NCBI RefSeq assembly: GCF_014905175.1
Contig: NC_057790.1
Span: 496,001-560,000 of the forward strand
DNA: 64,000 nucleotides
Reading direction: 5' to 3'
From: Aphidius gifuensis
Taxonomy: Eukaryota; Arthropoda; Insecta; Hymenoptera; Braconidae
Of this stretch, positions 24,001 to 36,701 are shown one piece after another. A model generated the notes under the pieces. That model ran no database searches, had not been told where the DNA came from, and saw nothing but the letters and a program-made list of their open reading frames with translations. Each line of letters begins with the position of its first letter. Position 1 is the stretch's first letter. A program made the position numbers and the translations under genes.

Positions 24001-26332
24001 TGAGCCTTGACGATGTGATAGCTCATCACCAGTTACAAGCATTCTTGGTCTATGTATACCTTTAGCAACTTTAATTTTAGCAAGTGATGGTTTAATACCC
24101 TGTGGAAATATTGCTTTAACAGCACAAACAAGATCATCCAATGCTTGTCCCAATAATGGCAATAAAAATGGCTGTAATTTTCTACTAACACTTGGTGCTA
24201 TTCTATGACTTGATGGTACTAATATTGTACTTGCTTCCATAAAATCTTTTTTTTTAACTTCAACTCTTTCTGGATCTAGTAATAATCTATTTGTTGTTAA
24301 ATATATTTGTGGATAAGTTCTACGTAAACCTTGTAGCACAGCTTCAGTACATAATGCACGTAAATCAGAACCACAATAACCAGTTGTTTTTTCAGCTAAT
24401 GTTTCTAATAATTCATCACTTGGTGCTGTTATCCATTTATTAACATGAATTTTTAATATTTCAAGTCTTTCTTTCATTGCTGGTAAAGGAAAAAATAATT
24501 CTCTATCAAATCTACCTGGTCTACGTAATGCTGGATCAATAGCATCAATTCTATTTGTTGCACCAATAACAATAACTTCACCACGATCACTTAAACCATC
24601 CATAAGTGCTAGTAGAGTTGATACAATACTTGCATGTATTTGATCTTGTTTTGTACTACGTACTGGTGCTAAACCATCAATTTCATCAAAAAATATTATT
24701 GATGGTTTCATTTGTTGTGCCTGTTCAAATAACAAACGTAATTGACGCTCTGATTCACCAACCCATTTTGATAAACAATCAGCACCTTTACGCATGAAAA
24801 ATGATACTTTTTTAGTACCTTGTGAACATTCATTTGCTAATGCACGTGCAATTAATGTTTTACCAGTACCAGGTGGTCCATGAAATAGCACACCTTTTGG
24901 TGGTGTTATATGAAATCTATCAAATACATGAGGATACATCATTGGAAATACAACCATTTCTTTTAAACAATCAATATGTGATTCTAAACCACCAACATCA
25001 TTAAAACGTATATTTGTATCAACAGTTAATGGACATATATCTGCTTTTTTATCTGTTGTACAACTACCACCACCACCACCTTGTGGTATTGTTGTTTGAC
25101 GTGTTTTTTTATTTTTTTTTTTATCATAACGTTGTGGTTCTGAATCACTTGAATCACTTGAACTTGTACTTTTACTTCTATGTTTACGACGTCTCATTGA
25201 ATTTGTTAATACACTACGAAATACACGTATTGGTCTTGGCTCATTGCTCGATTGAAATCTATCAACAATTGGCTTTTTTTGACGTAAACTATATTTTGTA
25301 CGACGTTTTGGTATATCTGATGATTCAGATAAATCACTTTCTTCTGTTAATTTTTTATTATTACTACTACGTTCAATTTGACGTTGTGATTTACGTCGAG
25401 TACGTTTTATACGTGAATACATGTCTTCAAAGCCACCACCTCCACCACCTTCACCTTCACCATCATCATCATCTGAATTTTCATTTTTATTATCTTCTTG
25501 TTTATTATCATCATCATCATCAACATTACTGTCATCATCACCATCTTGATTATTTATTTTTTGATTTTTTAATTTAACTGGTTTATCAAGCATACCACTG
25601 TATCTTGTTACAGGTCCTTCACGTAAACGATTTGGACTGTCTGATTTACGTGCACGTAACTCTTTACTATTATCATCATTTTGTGATGCTTCTGATTTAC
25701 TACGTGTTTTTATTTCTTTTAATTCTTTATCTGGTTGTGAACTATTATTACTATTACGTCTTTGCTGCTGTTGTGGTTGTTGTTGCTGTGGTTCTAGTTG
25801 TGGTGGTTGTTCCTGACAATCATGTATTTCACGTTTATCTTTGGTTTCTTTATCTGTACTACGTTCATCATGATCAGTACGATCACGTAATTCACGTACA
25901 GCAATACTATCATGATCACGTATATGACGATTTGTTTTATTGTTTGGTGGATGATTTTCACGTGAACGTAATGGCATACGTTCACGTAAATTTTTTGTTG
26001 GACGTTCTGGTGGATCATCAACTTCTTTATCTGATGATGATGCATGTTGTTGAAACATTGGATATCCTTTTAATGTTTGTGTTCCTTAAATAAAAAAAAA
26101 AAACAAATTAACATTTTATTTATTTACAAAATAATTAAAAATTAATTTATAATATACCCAAAATCCAACTAGTATTTAAATTATCATAAGTTTGCATTCT
26201 ATTTCTTGTGCTTCTTCTAACACCTGGACGTAATGGTCGACGACTTGATCTTCCACTTAATCTACGATTACGTGGACTAAAAATATCTTCATCTGAATCC
26301 ATTGACTCCATTTCAGCATTATCATCAGACAT
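21071..26332 (-). CDS. ATAD2: ATAD2/ATAD2B-type AAA+ bromodomain protein
   Basis: Exons (minus): 26332-26158, 26084-23411, 23329-23144, optional 22952-22917, 22300-21298 and 21148-21071. They give about 1371 residues, or 1383 with the optional exon. Order: an acidic/Arg-rich start; a disordered charged region with Asp and poly-Gly runs; AAA module 1 (about residues 420-680) with GPPGTGKT, IIFFDEIDGLAP and RRPGRFDRE; a degenerate AAA module 2 lacking Walker motifs; a bromodomain (about 930-1060) with the ZA-loop FTKPVDTEEVPDY and the acetyl-lysine-reading Asn in ALEYNP; a basic RKRKIPAWARGYVKK patch; an acidic tail; and the C-terminal FDRKTLPK...LLKELQRFEEE. Family role: a hexameric nuclear ATPase that reads acetylated histone H4 and aids chromatin/histone turnover. 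Divergent from TMEM68. A truncated tandem copy lies downstream. Confidence 0.92.
22917..22952 (-). other. ATAD2: candidate 36-bp cassette exon of ATAD2
   Basis: Inside the intron between 23144 and 22300, a GC-richer 36-nt island is flanked by a pyrimidine-rich acceptor (TTTTCACTTCAG) and a GTAGTC donor. It fits the phase (CG|C ... AG|A) and adds exactly twelve residues (LRDRPSLGILKR) after EYNPDR, directly behind the acetyl-lysine-binding Asn of the bromodomain. Skipping also keeps the frame and gives the conserved EYNPDRDP sequence. Seen: frame, splice sites, composition. Inferred: alternative use. Confidence 0.6.
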
Positions 26333-27895
26333 TCTAACAATTTACAACAAAAATCATTTTAATTTCAAACAATTTTACAACAAACAAATTCACACATACA
26401 CACACAATAATTTACAGTAGCAAAAATTATAACAATTGTTTCATTATTGCTATTGTTGTTGTTGTAGTAACAACAATACAATTATTGTTTAAAAAATATA
26501 AATAAAAGAATTCAAGTGATTTTTCAATCAAACAAATTACCTAGACAATAATCATCTCCTTCAGTATGGATAATGACAAACTTCTGCGCGTGGGCTGTAA
26601 ATCGATTGATAGGCGTTGTTGTTATCAATGATTATAATCTGACAGTTAAAAAATAACAACAAATTAATTATTAACAAATTTACAATGTATATTTTAATTA
26701 CTTGTCATAGATTCATGTAACAATTGTTTGATTTGTAATTTTCATTTTGCAACACTTACCAACACATCACACAAATACACATTGACAAAATATATTTATA
26801 TGTTGAAACTAGATTCAGTTTTATTAACAATTATAAAATATTTTTAGATATCAAAATTAATGTTTTATTATAACTGCATTGTGTTTAATTTAATTATATA
26901 ATTTTATATGTTTTTTGTTGAATTTTTTTAGTCAATATAACAAAAACAATATACACAAACTTTTTTTTCTTTTATCATCCAGGTTTTCTCTCCTCTCTTT
27001 TTTTAATTTTTTTTTTTCAGAGAGTGAACATGCAATTCTTGTACCACTTTCTCTCTCTTTTTTTTTCCAATGCTTTTTTTCTCCCCTTCAAATTTAACCT
27101 AACCTTATGTTATTTTTTACAATTGGCTCACTGACAACTTCAGGGGACTTGACCCTTCACCCCGCCGTGCCCCGCAAAAATTAACATGCAGCCAACTTCA
27201 CGACAATCGCCGCCATTTTTGTTATTTATTTATAATTTTTTTTTTTTTTTTTTTAACAAAATAACAACAACAACAATGTCAATTGTCATGTAAAAATATA
27301 CGCAATAAAATAATAATAATATTCTTGAATCATCATGACCCCCATTGAACCCATCAACATAACCAAAACATAAAAATAATAATAACAATAACAGTAGACA
27401 TTTATTAAGTCATTAATTATCGATTTGCTATTTTTTTTTTTTGTTAAATAATCTTGTTATTCAGTATATTAATTAATTTTTAAGTTCATTTTTGATTATT
27501 TAATATATCAAAAAAATAGTGGGAGAATGTTTTTAAATGTGTGTGACATTTTCGATGGTTCAACACAAAAAAAAATATTTGTGAAAGCAGGCATATTGTT
27601 ATTATTATTTATTTAAAATATATTAAAATTGAAAAATTTTATTTCCCCTTCTTGATTAATTTTTAAAACGTAGAGAAAAAACTTGTTACTTTTTTTTTTT
27701 TTTTTGTTTGTTATAGCAGAAGCAAAAAGACGACAGACAACACAATAACAACAACGTAGACATGGATACACTCCACCTGTCGATGAGAGCGTGATTGTTA
27801 AACTATTTTTTATTCCTCTCAATTTTACTATTGTTACTATTTTTGTATTTAAAAAAATTTTAAGACAAACGGTGCTTGATCAGGTCTTCAATAGT
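26333..27895. promoter_or_regulatory. divergent promoter between ATAD2 and TMEM68
   Basis: The start codons of two head-to-head genes are 1.56 kb apart. The GC-richest part (about 27115-27225) includes a CGCCGCCATTTTTG motif, the core recognised by YY1/Pleiohomeotic-type factors, plus CCCCGCCGTGCCCCGC. A second patch at 26575-26640 contains AATCGATTGATAG-type sequence near the ATAD2 side. No TATA box is evident, as is usual for housekeeping genes. The poly-T and AT-rich rest shows no gene. Confidence 0.45.
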
Positions 27896-29350
27896 CATGG
27901 ACATGTTAACAAATAGTATCAAGGGCTTCGAAGATGTCATTGGTAAGTTGTTTATAAATTTGTTTAATATTTTATTATTATTGTTAATTAAATGTACTAT
28001 TTTTATGATTTTTTTTTTTTTTATAAATAAAGACGGTTGTGTAAGAAGATAATTGATATCTTGATTGTAATTTGATCGTACGATATAGAAAAAAATCTAC
28101 TTGAATCGAAATTTATTTGATAATTGAATTATAATTTTTGGAATCACTTGATAATTGTTGTTATCAATTTCTAGTACTTGACTATGATAATTGTTTAAAG
28201 TAATTATTATCAGATTACGTTTACGATTCATATTTAATTATTTTTCTTGTTTTTTGTTAATGTTTCAGTTGATTACATTGATGTGGACTTTACTCTCTGG
28301 TTATCTTGGCTCTTGATGCCTTTGTTAATCACCTTCCTTTTACCAGTTTTTATTCTAATATTGTTATATGTATCTGCTTTAATTTTTTACATCTATAAAT
28401 TACACAGGTATGTTGTTTTTTATTTTTAAATAATAAATAATTAATGAATTTTTTATGAATAATTGATGAACTCAATGACTTTTAAAATTTATATTTCCTT
28501 AAAGAGTACGACTGAGAGAAGCATATGGAAAAGATTGGAAAATTGCAGCAAGAAATGTTGTTGCTGCAATTTGGGATGTTCATGGCTACATTCTTCATGG
28601 TAATTTTAAAAAAATATGATAAATCATAATTACAAATAATTGAGACAATTTATTTATCTAGGATATGAAGTTGTTGGAATGGAAAAAATTCCAATGGATG
28701 AGCCAGTTTTATTTATATATTATCATGGTGCAGTACCAATTGATTTATACTATTTCGTTTCAAAAATGGTATTAGTCAACTCAAAAATAGTACACAGTGT
28801 TGTTGATAGATTTCTATTAAAAGTACCAGGTTTTTCAATAATATGTCATGTCATGAAATTGATACCAGGAACAATACAAACATGCTCATCAATATTGAAA
28901 GATGGTAACATGCTTGCAATATCACCTGGTGGTGTTTATGAGGCACAATTTGGTGACTCATATTATCAATTGTTATGGAAAAATCGTTTGGGTTTTGCTA
29001 AAGTTGCAGTTGATGCAAAAGTTAAAATAGTACCATTATTTACTCAAAATTTACGTGAAGCATTTAGAACAGTCAGTTGGGGTAGACGTTTTTGGCTTAG
29101 AATATATGCTGCAACGAAATTTCCATTTGCACCAATTTATGGTGGCTTTCCAGTTAAATTAAAAACTTATGTTGGGGATCCAATATCGTTTGATGACAGC
29201 TTGACACCAGAAGAAGTGAAGGACAAAGTTGCTCTTGCACTGGAAGAATTAATAAATAAATATCAGAAAAAACCTGGTAGCATAACAAGAGCTCTTCTTG
29301 AAAGGATTTATGATCCATCATCATCATCAAGCTATGATAAAACAAAATAA
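27896..29350 (+). CDS. TMEM68: TMEM68-type membrane acyltransferase
   Basis: Four exons: 27896-27941, 28269-28407, 28505-28599 and 28662-29350, all in phase, 322 residues, close to the length of animal TMEM68. After a short leader, exon 2 encodes one long hydrophobic segment (WLSWLLMPLLITFLLPVFIL) that anchors the protein in the ER membrane. Exon 4 holds the acyltransferase domain: the catalytic block YYHGAVPID, then PGTIQTC, the substrate-binding ISPGGVYEAQFG, and the conserved PFAPIYGGFPVKLKTYVGDP near the end. Vertebrate TMEM68 is a branching acyltransferase that makes triacylglycerol and ether-lipid storage fats independently of DGATs. The same role is inferred here. The start is the first of two close ATGs (27896, 27902). 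The Ser/His-poor C-terminus SSSSSYDKTK is lineage-specific. Confidence 0.92.
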
Positions 29351-30321
29351 TTATTTTTTAATTAAAAAAAAAATTTTTTTCAACAACAAAAGAGAGTTCC
29401 ATTTGAATAGACAATTTTTTAAACAAAAAAGAGAGAATTCAATTTGAATTAGTACTTCCTGATGATGAAAAAAAAATTATTTATTTTTTTTTCATCATCA
29501 ATTCCATGCTGGGTAATTATTTTTAAATGATACTCCATTTTTTTTTTTTTTTTCTTGGATACATTCCTCAATGAGTGACATTGTAGAAAAAAAAATGAAT
29601 ATATTTCCAATTTTTAAATAAGACTCATAGTAATTAAAAGAAAAAAAAAAGAACAAATCATGTACTTTAAAAGTTGGTTGTGCAATTAACTTAACAGGTA
29701 GATAAATTATTTAATTTTAATTACTAAAAGAAAAAGTAAAAAAAAGTATCAGTTTAAAAAATATATAATTTGCTCATTTAGAATTTAAAGATTTTTTCAT
29801 TATCTAATTTTTATTTAAAATAAAATTTATATATATCTATTGATCTGAATATAATAAAAATGTCTTTTTTTATCTGTTGATAAATTATTATTAATTAATA
29901 AATTGTAAATTAAAAAAACGAAAAACGATACTGTCTATTTATTTTAATTATTTTTTTATTAAAAAATCCTATTTATCCCAATTGATCCTATTTTATTCGC
30001 AAAAAAATAAAATTAATAAATTCCGGATACGGAAGTTGGAAAATATATTCATATTCTAGTGGTGGCTTTCGGAATCATCCTGAAAATGGATTCTTTTGGA
30101 TTCTTTTTTTTTTCCCACCAACAAAAAAAAAAAAAAAAAAAAAAAAACGTAAGCCGTGTTGATTTTGTGAAACGTGTTAATTCGAAGGTAATTTATTCTT
30201 CATTTATTTATGATAAATAATCAATTAATCCAATAATTTTTTTTTCCATATTGTTAATAAACAATTAAACTACAATAATAACAATAAATATTTATTTATT
30301 TCAGCTTGATTATTAGCAACA
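29351..30321. other. TMEM68 3' flank and FKBP12 5' leader
   Basis: A/T-rich with poly-A tracts. A mixed patch at about 30020-30200 (GGATACGGAAGTTGG, AAACGTGTTAATTCGAAG), ending in GAAG then GTAATT at 30188, looks like a non-coding first exon and donor. CAG acceptors lie just upstream of the FKBP12 start codon at 30322. A non-coding leader exon for FKBP12 is therefore likely. Confidence 0.45.
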
Positions 30322-31095
30322 ATGGGCGTGGATGTTGAGGTTCTTTCACCCGGTGATGGTAATTATTATTATTCTTATTTTTACCAATAAACAATTGTAA
30401 TAAATAAATAAATAATTACATGTAATTTTAGTTTAGCTATAAACAATATTTAATTGTTTAAAATTAAATGGTAAATTATTTTTTTTTTTAAATTTGTTGG
30501 TTAGGTTGACTCGTTGTGCTGCTATTGAATGACAAGAGTTTTTTTTTTTTTCTTTGAAGATCGATATTTTTGTATAAATTATAATAAATTTACCTTGTGA
30601 CCTAGTTGATGTGTCGTTTATAAATTATGATTACAAAACGAGTATAGATTAATATGTATTTTATTTTGTTAAATAAAAATAAATAATTGAAATGCAAATT
30701 TCTATTTTTTTTTAAGGTCAGAGATATCCAAAAACTGGACAAACTGTCATCGTTCACTACACAGGTAAATAACTACATGAAAAATAAAATATTTAATGTT
30801 TTATTTAGAGTATTTAATTGACTAATAATTGGTATATTAAATTTTTAATTTAGGAACATTGACAAATGGTAAAAAATTCGACTCAAGTCGCGATCGCAAC
30901 AAGCCATTCCAATTTAAAATTGGCAAAGGTGAAGTTATCAAAGGATGGGATCAAGGTGTTGCCCAAATGTCTATTGGTGAACGTGCAAGACTTACTTGTT
31001 CACCAGACTTTGCTTATGGTGCACAAGGACATCCAGGTGTCATTCCACCAAATGCAACTCTCATTTTTGACGTCGAGCTTATTAACATCAAGTAA
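30322..31095 (+). CDS. FKBP12: FKBP12 peptidyl-prolyl cis-trans isomerase
   Basis: Three exons, 30322-30358, 30717-30764 and 30854-31095, give exactly 108 residues, the standard FKBP12 length. It starts MGVDVEVLSPGDGQRYPK and has TVIVHYTGTLTNGKKFDSSRD. The active-site residues are all present: Tyr of HYTG, Asp of FDSS, Phe of FQFKIG, Val-Ile and Trp of GEVIKGWDQGV, Tyr of AYGAQGHPGVIPPNATLIF, and the closing Phe-Asp-Val-Glu-Leu strand. It catalyses proline isomerisation, binds FK506/rapamycin, and in animals modulates ryanodine receptors and TGF-beta type I receptors. Cytosolic, with no signal peptide. It is convergent with EFR3, with stop codons about 630 bp apart. Second-frame ORFs over exon 3 are shadows. 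Confidence 0.97.
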
Positions 31096-31729
31096 ATAAT
31101 CATTTTTACTCAAGCAAGACATGCCAAATTTGATTAAAATAATTTCGATAAATCATCAATGTAATTTAATATTAATTCAATGAAACAAAAATAATTACTA
31201 TTATTTAAGTTTATCGTCGCAAAACGCACAATTAATATAATTATCATCTGATTTAATCACAATAAATAATACTTAAAAAATTTCATTTTCAAATTTAATA
31301 ACAATTTTACAAATTATTCATTCCTGATATTAAAAAAAATAAATATATATGTAATTCATGTTTGTAAAAATTCTACCAGAGTGGTTTCAATTAAATAACA
31401 AAATCTGAAAACTGTTTAATTAATTTATTAATAATTGAATTATTTTTTTTTAGCCATCATTTCCAAATAACAATATTTTTATTTTTTCATAATTAGTAAT
31501 ATCTAGTACACGTATAAATATTTGATTTATTAATTTTGTTTTCATATAAACAATTGTCAGTTAAATAAAAAAAAAGGATAAATAATTGATTATAAAAATA
31601 TTGCATTGTGCATTTTTTTATATATAAACAAACGAACGAATAATTAGTAGTTGTTATTTTCAAAATGCAAATATGTAAATAAACAAAAAAAAAAAAAATA
31701 TAAATAAATAATAAGAAAATATATTAAAT

Positions 31730-34700
31730 TTAATAGACAAATAGTTCAGGAAAATGTACTTCATAGGCTGGAATTTGTTGATTAGATTTAGCATCAACAA
31801 TTTGAACTCCTTGTGATAAATTTCTCGGTTCAATAGTCAATGAATTAAATATATCTGATAATTTATTTTGTAAAACTTCATGTTTTGGTTGTGTTTTAGT
31901 AACAAGTTCATCAAAAGGAGCTGTTCTAAATACTTCTGATAATTTTAAACGTTTTTCATCTTCAACTAATTGATCATTAGCACAATCAGTTAATATTTTT
32001 TTCATACTTTCAAATGTAAACTCTTGAGTTGTTATTTTTTTCTCAACACCAGGTGATGAATTACCAGAATCAAGTTCATTATTTGATGAGCTAATGTCTG
32101 CTATTGAATTTCTACCAGCAGTTTCTACCCAAGAATTTCTATGAATACTACTGTACAATGAACAATGACTATAAACATTACTGTGTTGTAATTTTAATGG
32201 ATCAAGTCCAGATGTTTTAAGACATTCAGTAACAATTGATTGATCAACAAGTAAAAATGCTGGTATTTTATTTGGTAAGTTAGTATCATATTGAGCTCTT
32301 AATTTTGGTAATAAATGTGGACTATCACGTTTTCTTGATTCAATTAATTTTTTACTATAATCAATCAATGAATTAATATTACAAACATTTGATATCAGCA
32401 CCAATAAACTAATAACAATAGCATGTAAATTAAATTTAATTGATGTACTTAATTGATTATTAGTCAATGCTAAATCTTGTAGACTAAGTACAAGACGTAA
32501 TTGTTCAAGTATTGTATCTTCTGATGCTAGCTCAACAGCTAATAATGCAAGTGTTGTATATATTGCTTCAATATTATCAACATTATTACTTGACAACTCA
32601 AGAGATTCATAAAGTGCTGAGTATATTTCTGGACCATGTTTACGTATAAATATAACATCTGGTCCAGATGATTTTTCAATAACTAAATCAAGCTCTAACA
32701 TGTTAATTGATGGCTTTTCAAGCTTTTCAATATTTTGATGACGATCAATAAGTGTGTGGAATATTTTTTGTACTAATAAACGCATTTCAGCATCAGCAGC
32801 CAATGACATACGTAATAATGGATCCAAAAAACTTGGTGGAAATGTTGTATTAAGATGTATTGTTCTGTATTTTGTTCCAACTTTAAGTAATGATTTTAAT
32901 AATATACTTTGTAGCAGTACATCACCTTTACCAACAGATATTATTCTATCTGGTTGACAATATGGTACTTTGCTCATGATAAACATCATTATTTCAATTT
33001 TTTGATAATCCGGTAAATGATTTGCAAATTCACCAAGTGCATTTATCAATGCCTCTTGATATAGCTGTTCATCATTTGTTGATGTTTGATTTCTTGTTAC
33101 AGATATACGTAAATGTGATAATAATGAATTTATAATATCAAGAACAGATGGACCAACACTTTCACCAGCTGCTATTGATATTATTTTTGATAATGTATCA
33201 GCAATACATGTACGTGTTTTTGGTGATGATTTTGAATTGTTATCAAGATGTGTCATTAGTGCTTCAACAACAGTATAAGAATATTGTGACTGTAAAATTA
33301 AATTGTATTATAGTCAATTGTATTTTATGATATATTTATTTATTTTTAAATACTTACTTGAATTGAAAACATTATTATTCTGAATGTATGAATTGCAAAA
33401 TAATTTGGTACCCATAAATCATGATTATCAAGATGTTGCAGTACTGGACTAATGACACAACGAATATGTCCAAATGATGCACGACCAACTAATTCACGCA
33501 TACATGTTTCAGCAAATTGTGGAGGATCAGAACGTTCTTCTGTTGGACTTTCTGGAGTTGTATTTTCTTTATCAGCATATCTATTTAAAAAAAAAAAAAA
33601 TGTTTAAATTGTTTTTAACTTGTTAATAGCTCATGACAGAATGTTTTTATTTTTACCTTGCATTTTGCATATTGTAAAGTAATGATGGTACTATTTTATC
33701 CATATGTACAGATTCCCAAATATTTTCTACTAAATCATCAGATAATGTTTTTCTTACGACACCCTGCAATCCCTGTATCCCGGCGAGTCGAATCTGCTTG
33801 CGAATTGCCAAGTTGTCGTCGTTGGAGTGACACATTGAAGAGTATTTTGATACAAAGAAATCGTAACTTGTGTGATAAGACGGCGTATCCTCTTCGATGT
33901 TGGCAAATCTGACAAACTGTCCATTGAAAATAATTTTTTCAACTTTTAATTTTTTTTATTTTGCAATCATATTCTTATTTATTTAAAACACACTAGCGAA
34001 TTTCATTCATCAAAAGCTATATGAACATAAATATTAAAATAAATCATTTTATTTTTTTTAAATAGCAAATGTTAAATAACAAATCCACACAAACACACAC
34101 ACACGAAAAATGATTGATTTATATTTTATTAAAGGTGTTATTCAAGTCAAGAAAAAACATGTAATTTATTTCAAAAAATAATAACAAAAATTAAAAATAA
34201 TTATACTTGAATAACACCTTCAAATGACAAATACTTACTGATTGTGTTGCCATAATTTGTAATTGTGAATCTGAAGACTCCAATAATTTCTGTATCATTT
34301 TTAAAAAACTTTCAACAAATAAATTAAGTGTCTGTGCATGACATGCCAATAAAAGTTGATCCATAGCTTCCATGGCAATTATAACAAATCCATTTCTATG
34401 TCTGTTAATATCACGTGATGCACGTTGAAATAAATATTCACCAATTCTATCTAATTTTTCTGGACTACTCAATGAGTAGAACGTTAATTTTTCCATGTTG
34501 TTTTTAACCAGTCCATCCTGTTGAACAAAGCAAAAACAATTTGATTAATTTCATTTAAATTGTTGATATTATGTTGACAATTACCTGAGGATTTACTGGA
34601 AATATATTGTCAACTAGCCTCTTGTACCTTGGCCTCAAGGCTGAACAACACCAACAACAACCTAGACAATAATACTCAATTAAATGCATATCAAAATAAA

Positions 34701-34817
34701 ATAATATAAAATCAATTTAACGTAATTTAATCGATGGAATGATAAGACAATATCAAGACAATCTTGACTTATGTACTGTCAGCATTGAATAAGACATGAA
34801 ATTGATTTACCACACAT
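31730..34817 (-). CDS. EFR3: EFR3 homologue (PI4-kinase scaffold; stmA/rolling blackout type)
   Basis: Exons (minus): 34817-34811, 34661-34585, 34517-34239, 33916-33657, 33580-33358 and 33289-31730. Phases agree and give about 801 residues (human EFR3A about 820). The N-terminus is the family signature MCGCCWCC-SALRPRYKRLVDNIFP. The Cys cluster is the palmitoylation site that fixes the protein to the plasma membrane, and the basic patch binds acidic lipid. NMEKLTFYSLSSPEKLDRIG, RHRNGFVIIAMEAMDQLL and FANIEEDTPSYH follow. The rest is an armadillo/HEAT-like helical rod and a poorly conserved C-terminal tail. EFR3 recruits TTC7 and PI4KA to make plasma-membrane PI4P; fly stmA/rbo is needed for synaptic function. 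The first coding exon is only seven nucleotides long. A phase-compatible distal first exon lies at 36477-36558. Confidence 0.93.
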
Positions 34818-36476
34818 GCTGCATCGAAAAAAGTGTATAAAAAAAAAAAAAAAACTTGACGTTTATCTAACCGAAACCCCACTACTTATTACTATCGCAA
34901 TAATTTTTTTTTTTCTTTTTTTATTCATTTTTTTACACTGCAATCAAGTTAATTTTCTCGATCGTTGTTGCTTGACGTGTATAAACGTCATTTTTATTTA
35001 TTTATTTGTTGCAATTTCCATTGCGCAATGACATGGCTCGTATTGACTTTGGTTTTACCCGGAAATATTTGTACAAATTACAATGTATATTTTTGATATA
35101 AAAAAATGGAAAACTTGACGAGTTGATTGATTTAATTAGTGGTTGTTAATATTGGCTTGTGTTTAGATATAATAATTGTGGGGTTTGTTGTTTTTTTTTA
35201 TGATTATAAGGGTGTATTTTGGAGTAATTATTAAGTGGACTTACATAATTTGTCCATGATTTTGTACCGACTAAATTGGTTTTATTTTGTTCGGTCTGTT
35301 TTATCGATTGGAAATTTTTTTAATGGTGGGGAGATTAATTTTTTTTATGGCGGGGCTGGTAGAGGACACTACTATGACTATTTGAAAATGAAAATATTTA
35401 AATAAAAATTTACGGGTAATTAGGTAGGTATGTATTGATTTAGGATTATATTCAAATTTTTTTTTAATTGGATATATTATTATTGTAAATTTATTAGCTC
35501 AAAAAAAATGTAAACATTTTGAAATAAATTAATTTAATATTATAAAAATAATTTAACAACTATTTATTTATAAAAACTAATTATTAAATTTAGATTGAAA
35601 GAAAAAAAAAATTTAATATAATTTAAACAATTTTTTGGATAATTTTTTTCTATTTTTATTTTTTAATTGAAAAGTTAGAAATTTTTTTTTTTTTATTTAT
35701 TTTATTAATTAATATTTAATTTATTAATTTACAAAATAATATTGATATTTTTGTTTAAAAAATAATACTAAATAAATTATGCTAAAAAGAAAAAATTAGT
35801 TTATTATTAAATTTAGATAAAAAAAGTTAGACAATTTAATAAATTTGCTAAATTTAATTTTTTTTAGATTTCATTTAAAGGGTTAATGATTGAATAATTT
35901 TTTTAAACTGGAGGAGAAAATAAATGGGGTCAAATGATGTTTATAAATGTGCTGGACGACGTATCACCTTGAAAGTGAATAATGAGATAAACCACTATCA
36001 CATATTGTCACTGACATTTCGTGTTTTAAAACCAAGACATTTAAAATCAATAAATAATCTCAATAATAATAAAAAAAATATATAACATTTTATTTTAATA
36101 TCACAAGTAATTAATAAAATTAAAAAACAATTTCTTTCTCATTTTTGAATTTTTAAAAAATATAAATTTCACAATTGACAGCTTGATAATAAATATGCAA
36201 AAAAAAAATAAAGACTATCACAAGAAATAAGATTAAAATATATATTTTTTTTTTGAATAATTTAGACACGATTTTATAAAAAAGAGAAACGGTATTTTAA
36301 CCACTTGAATTTTATTTATTTTTTTTTTTCTTTCACGACACCTGTATATCAATATTTATGAGCCACAACACTAAAAAATAAAAATAAATTTTAAAATTGC
36401 AACAAAAAAAAATGATTTGATTTATTTAAATTATTTTTTTTTAATAAAAAACTTTAATTAATTTTTCTAAACTTAC
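34818..36476. other. intron/upstream region of EFR3
   Basis: If the distal exon is used, this is its first intron; otherwise it is the EFR3 upstream region. A mixed patch at about 34955-35060 (CTCGATCGTTG, TTGACGTG, ATTGCGCAATGACATGGC) could be the proximal promoter for the MCG exon. The remainder is AT-rich and carries no sustained frame. Confidence 0.45.
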
Positions 36477-36558
36477 ATCCAGGATTTGTACATTTTCTAA
36501 TAACACTTTCAAAAACTTCAGAAGCTTCAACTTCAAAACAACACTTGATAAGAGCCAT
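36477..36558 (-). other. EFR3: candidate alternative first exon of EFR3
   Basis: An 82-nt minus-strand exon starts with ATG at 36558 and ends at GGAT|GTAAGT, a consensus donor. It encodes 27 residues (begins MALIKCCFEVEASEV, ends VIRKCTNPG) plus one base, the same phase 1 as the seven-base MCG exon at 34817-34811. Splicing to 34661 gives ...TNPG-CCWCCSALRPRYKR, joining smoothly. Its two Cys-Cys/Lys-Cys sites could add palmitoylation. It could instead be the first exon of an unrelated nested gene, but no other acceptor-linked exon was found. Confidence 0.55.
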
Positions 36559-36701
36559 TATCGAAAAAAAAAAAAATAATTAAATTTTCATCTACTTTGT
36601 ACTTTGTTTTCACCAAAAAAAAAAAAAACAAATTAACTAATTATTTTTGTACATTTAAAGACCGGTTTTTTCAATTAAATTTTATTTGTTTTTTGTCTAT
36701 T

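Noticed and set aside
25014..26093. Long plus-strand frames rich in His, Tyr and Val opposite ATAD2 exon 2
   Set aside because: They are the reverse reading of Asp/Asn/Gly-rich and repetitive codons of a well-supported AAA+ gene. They have no domain and no start context.
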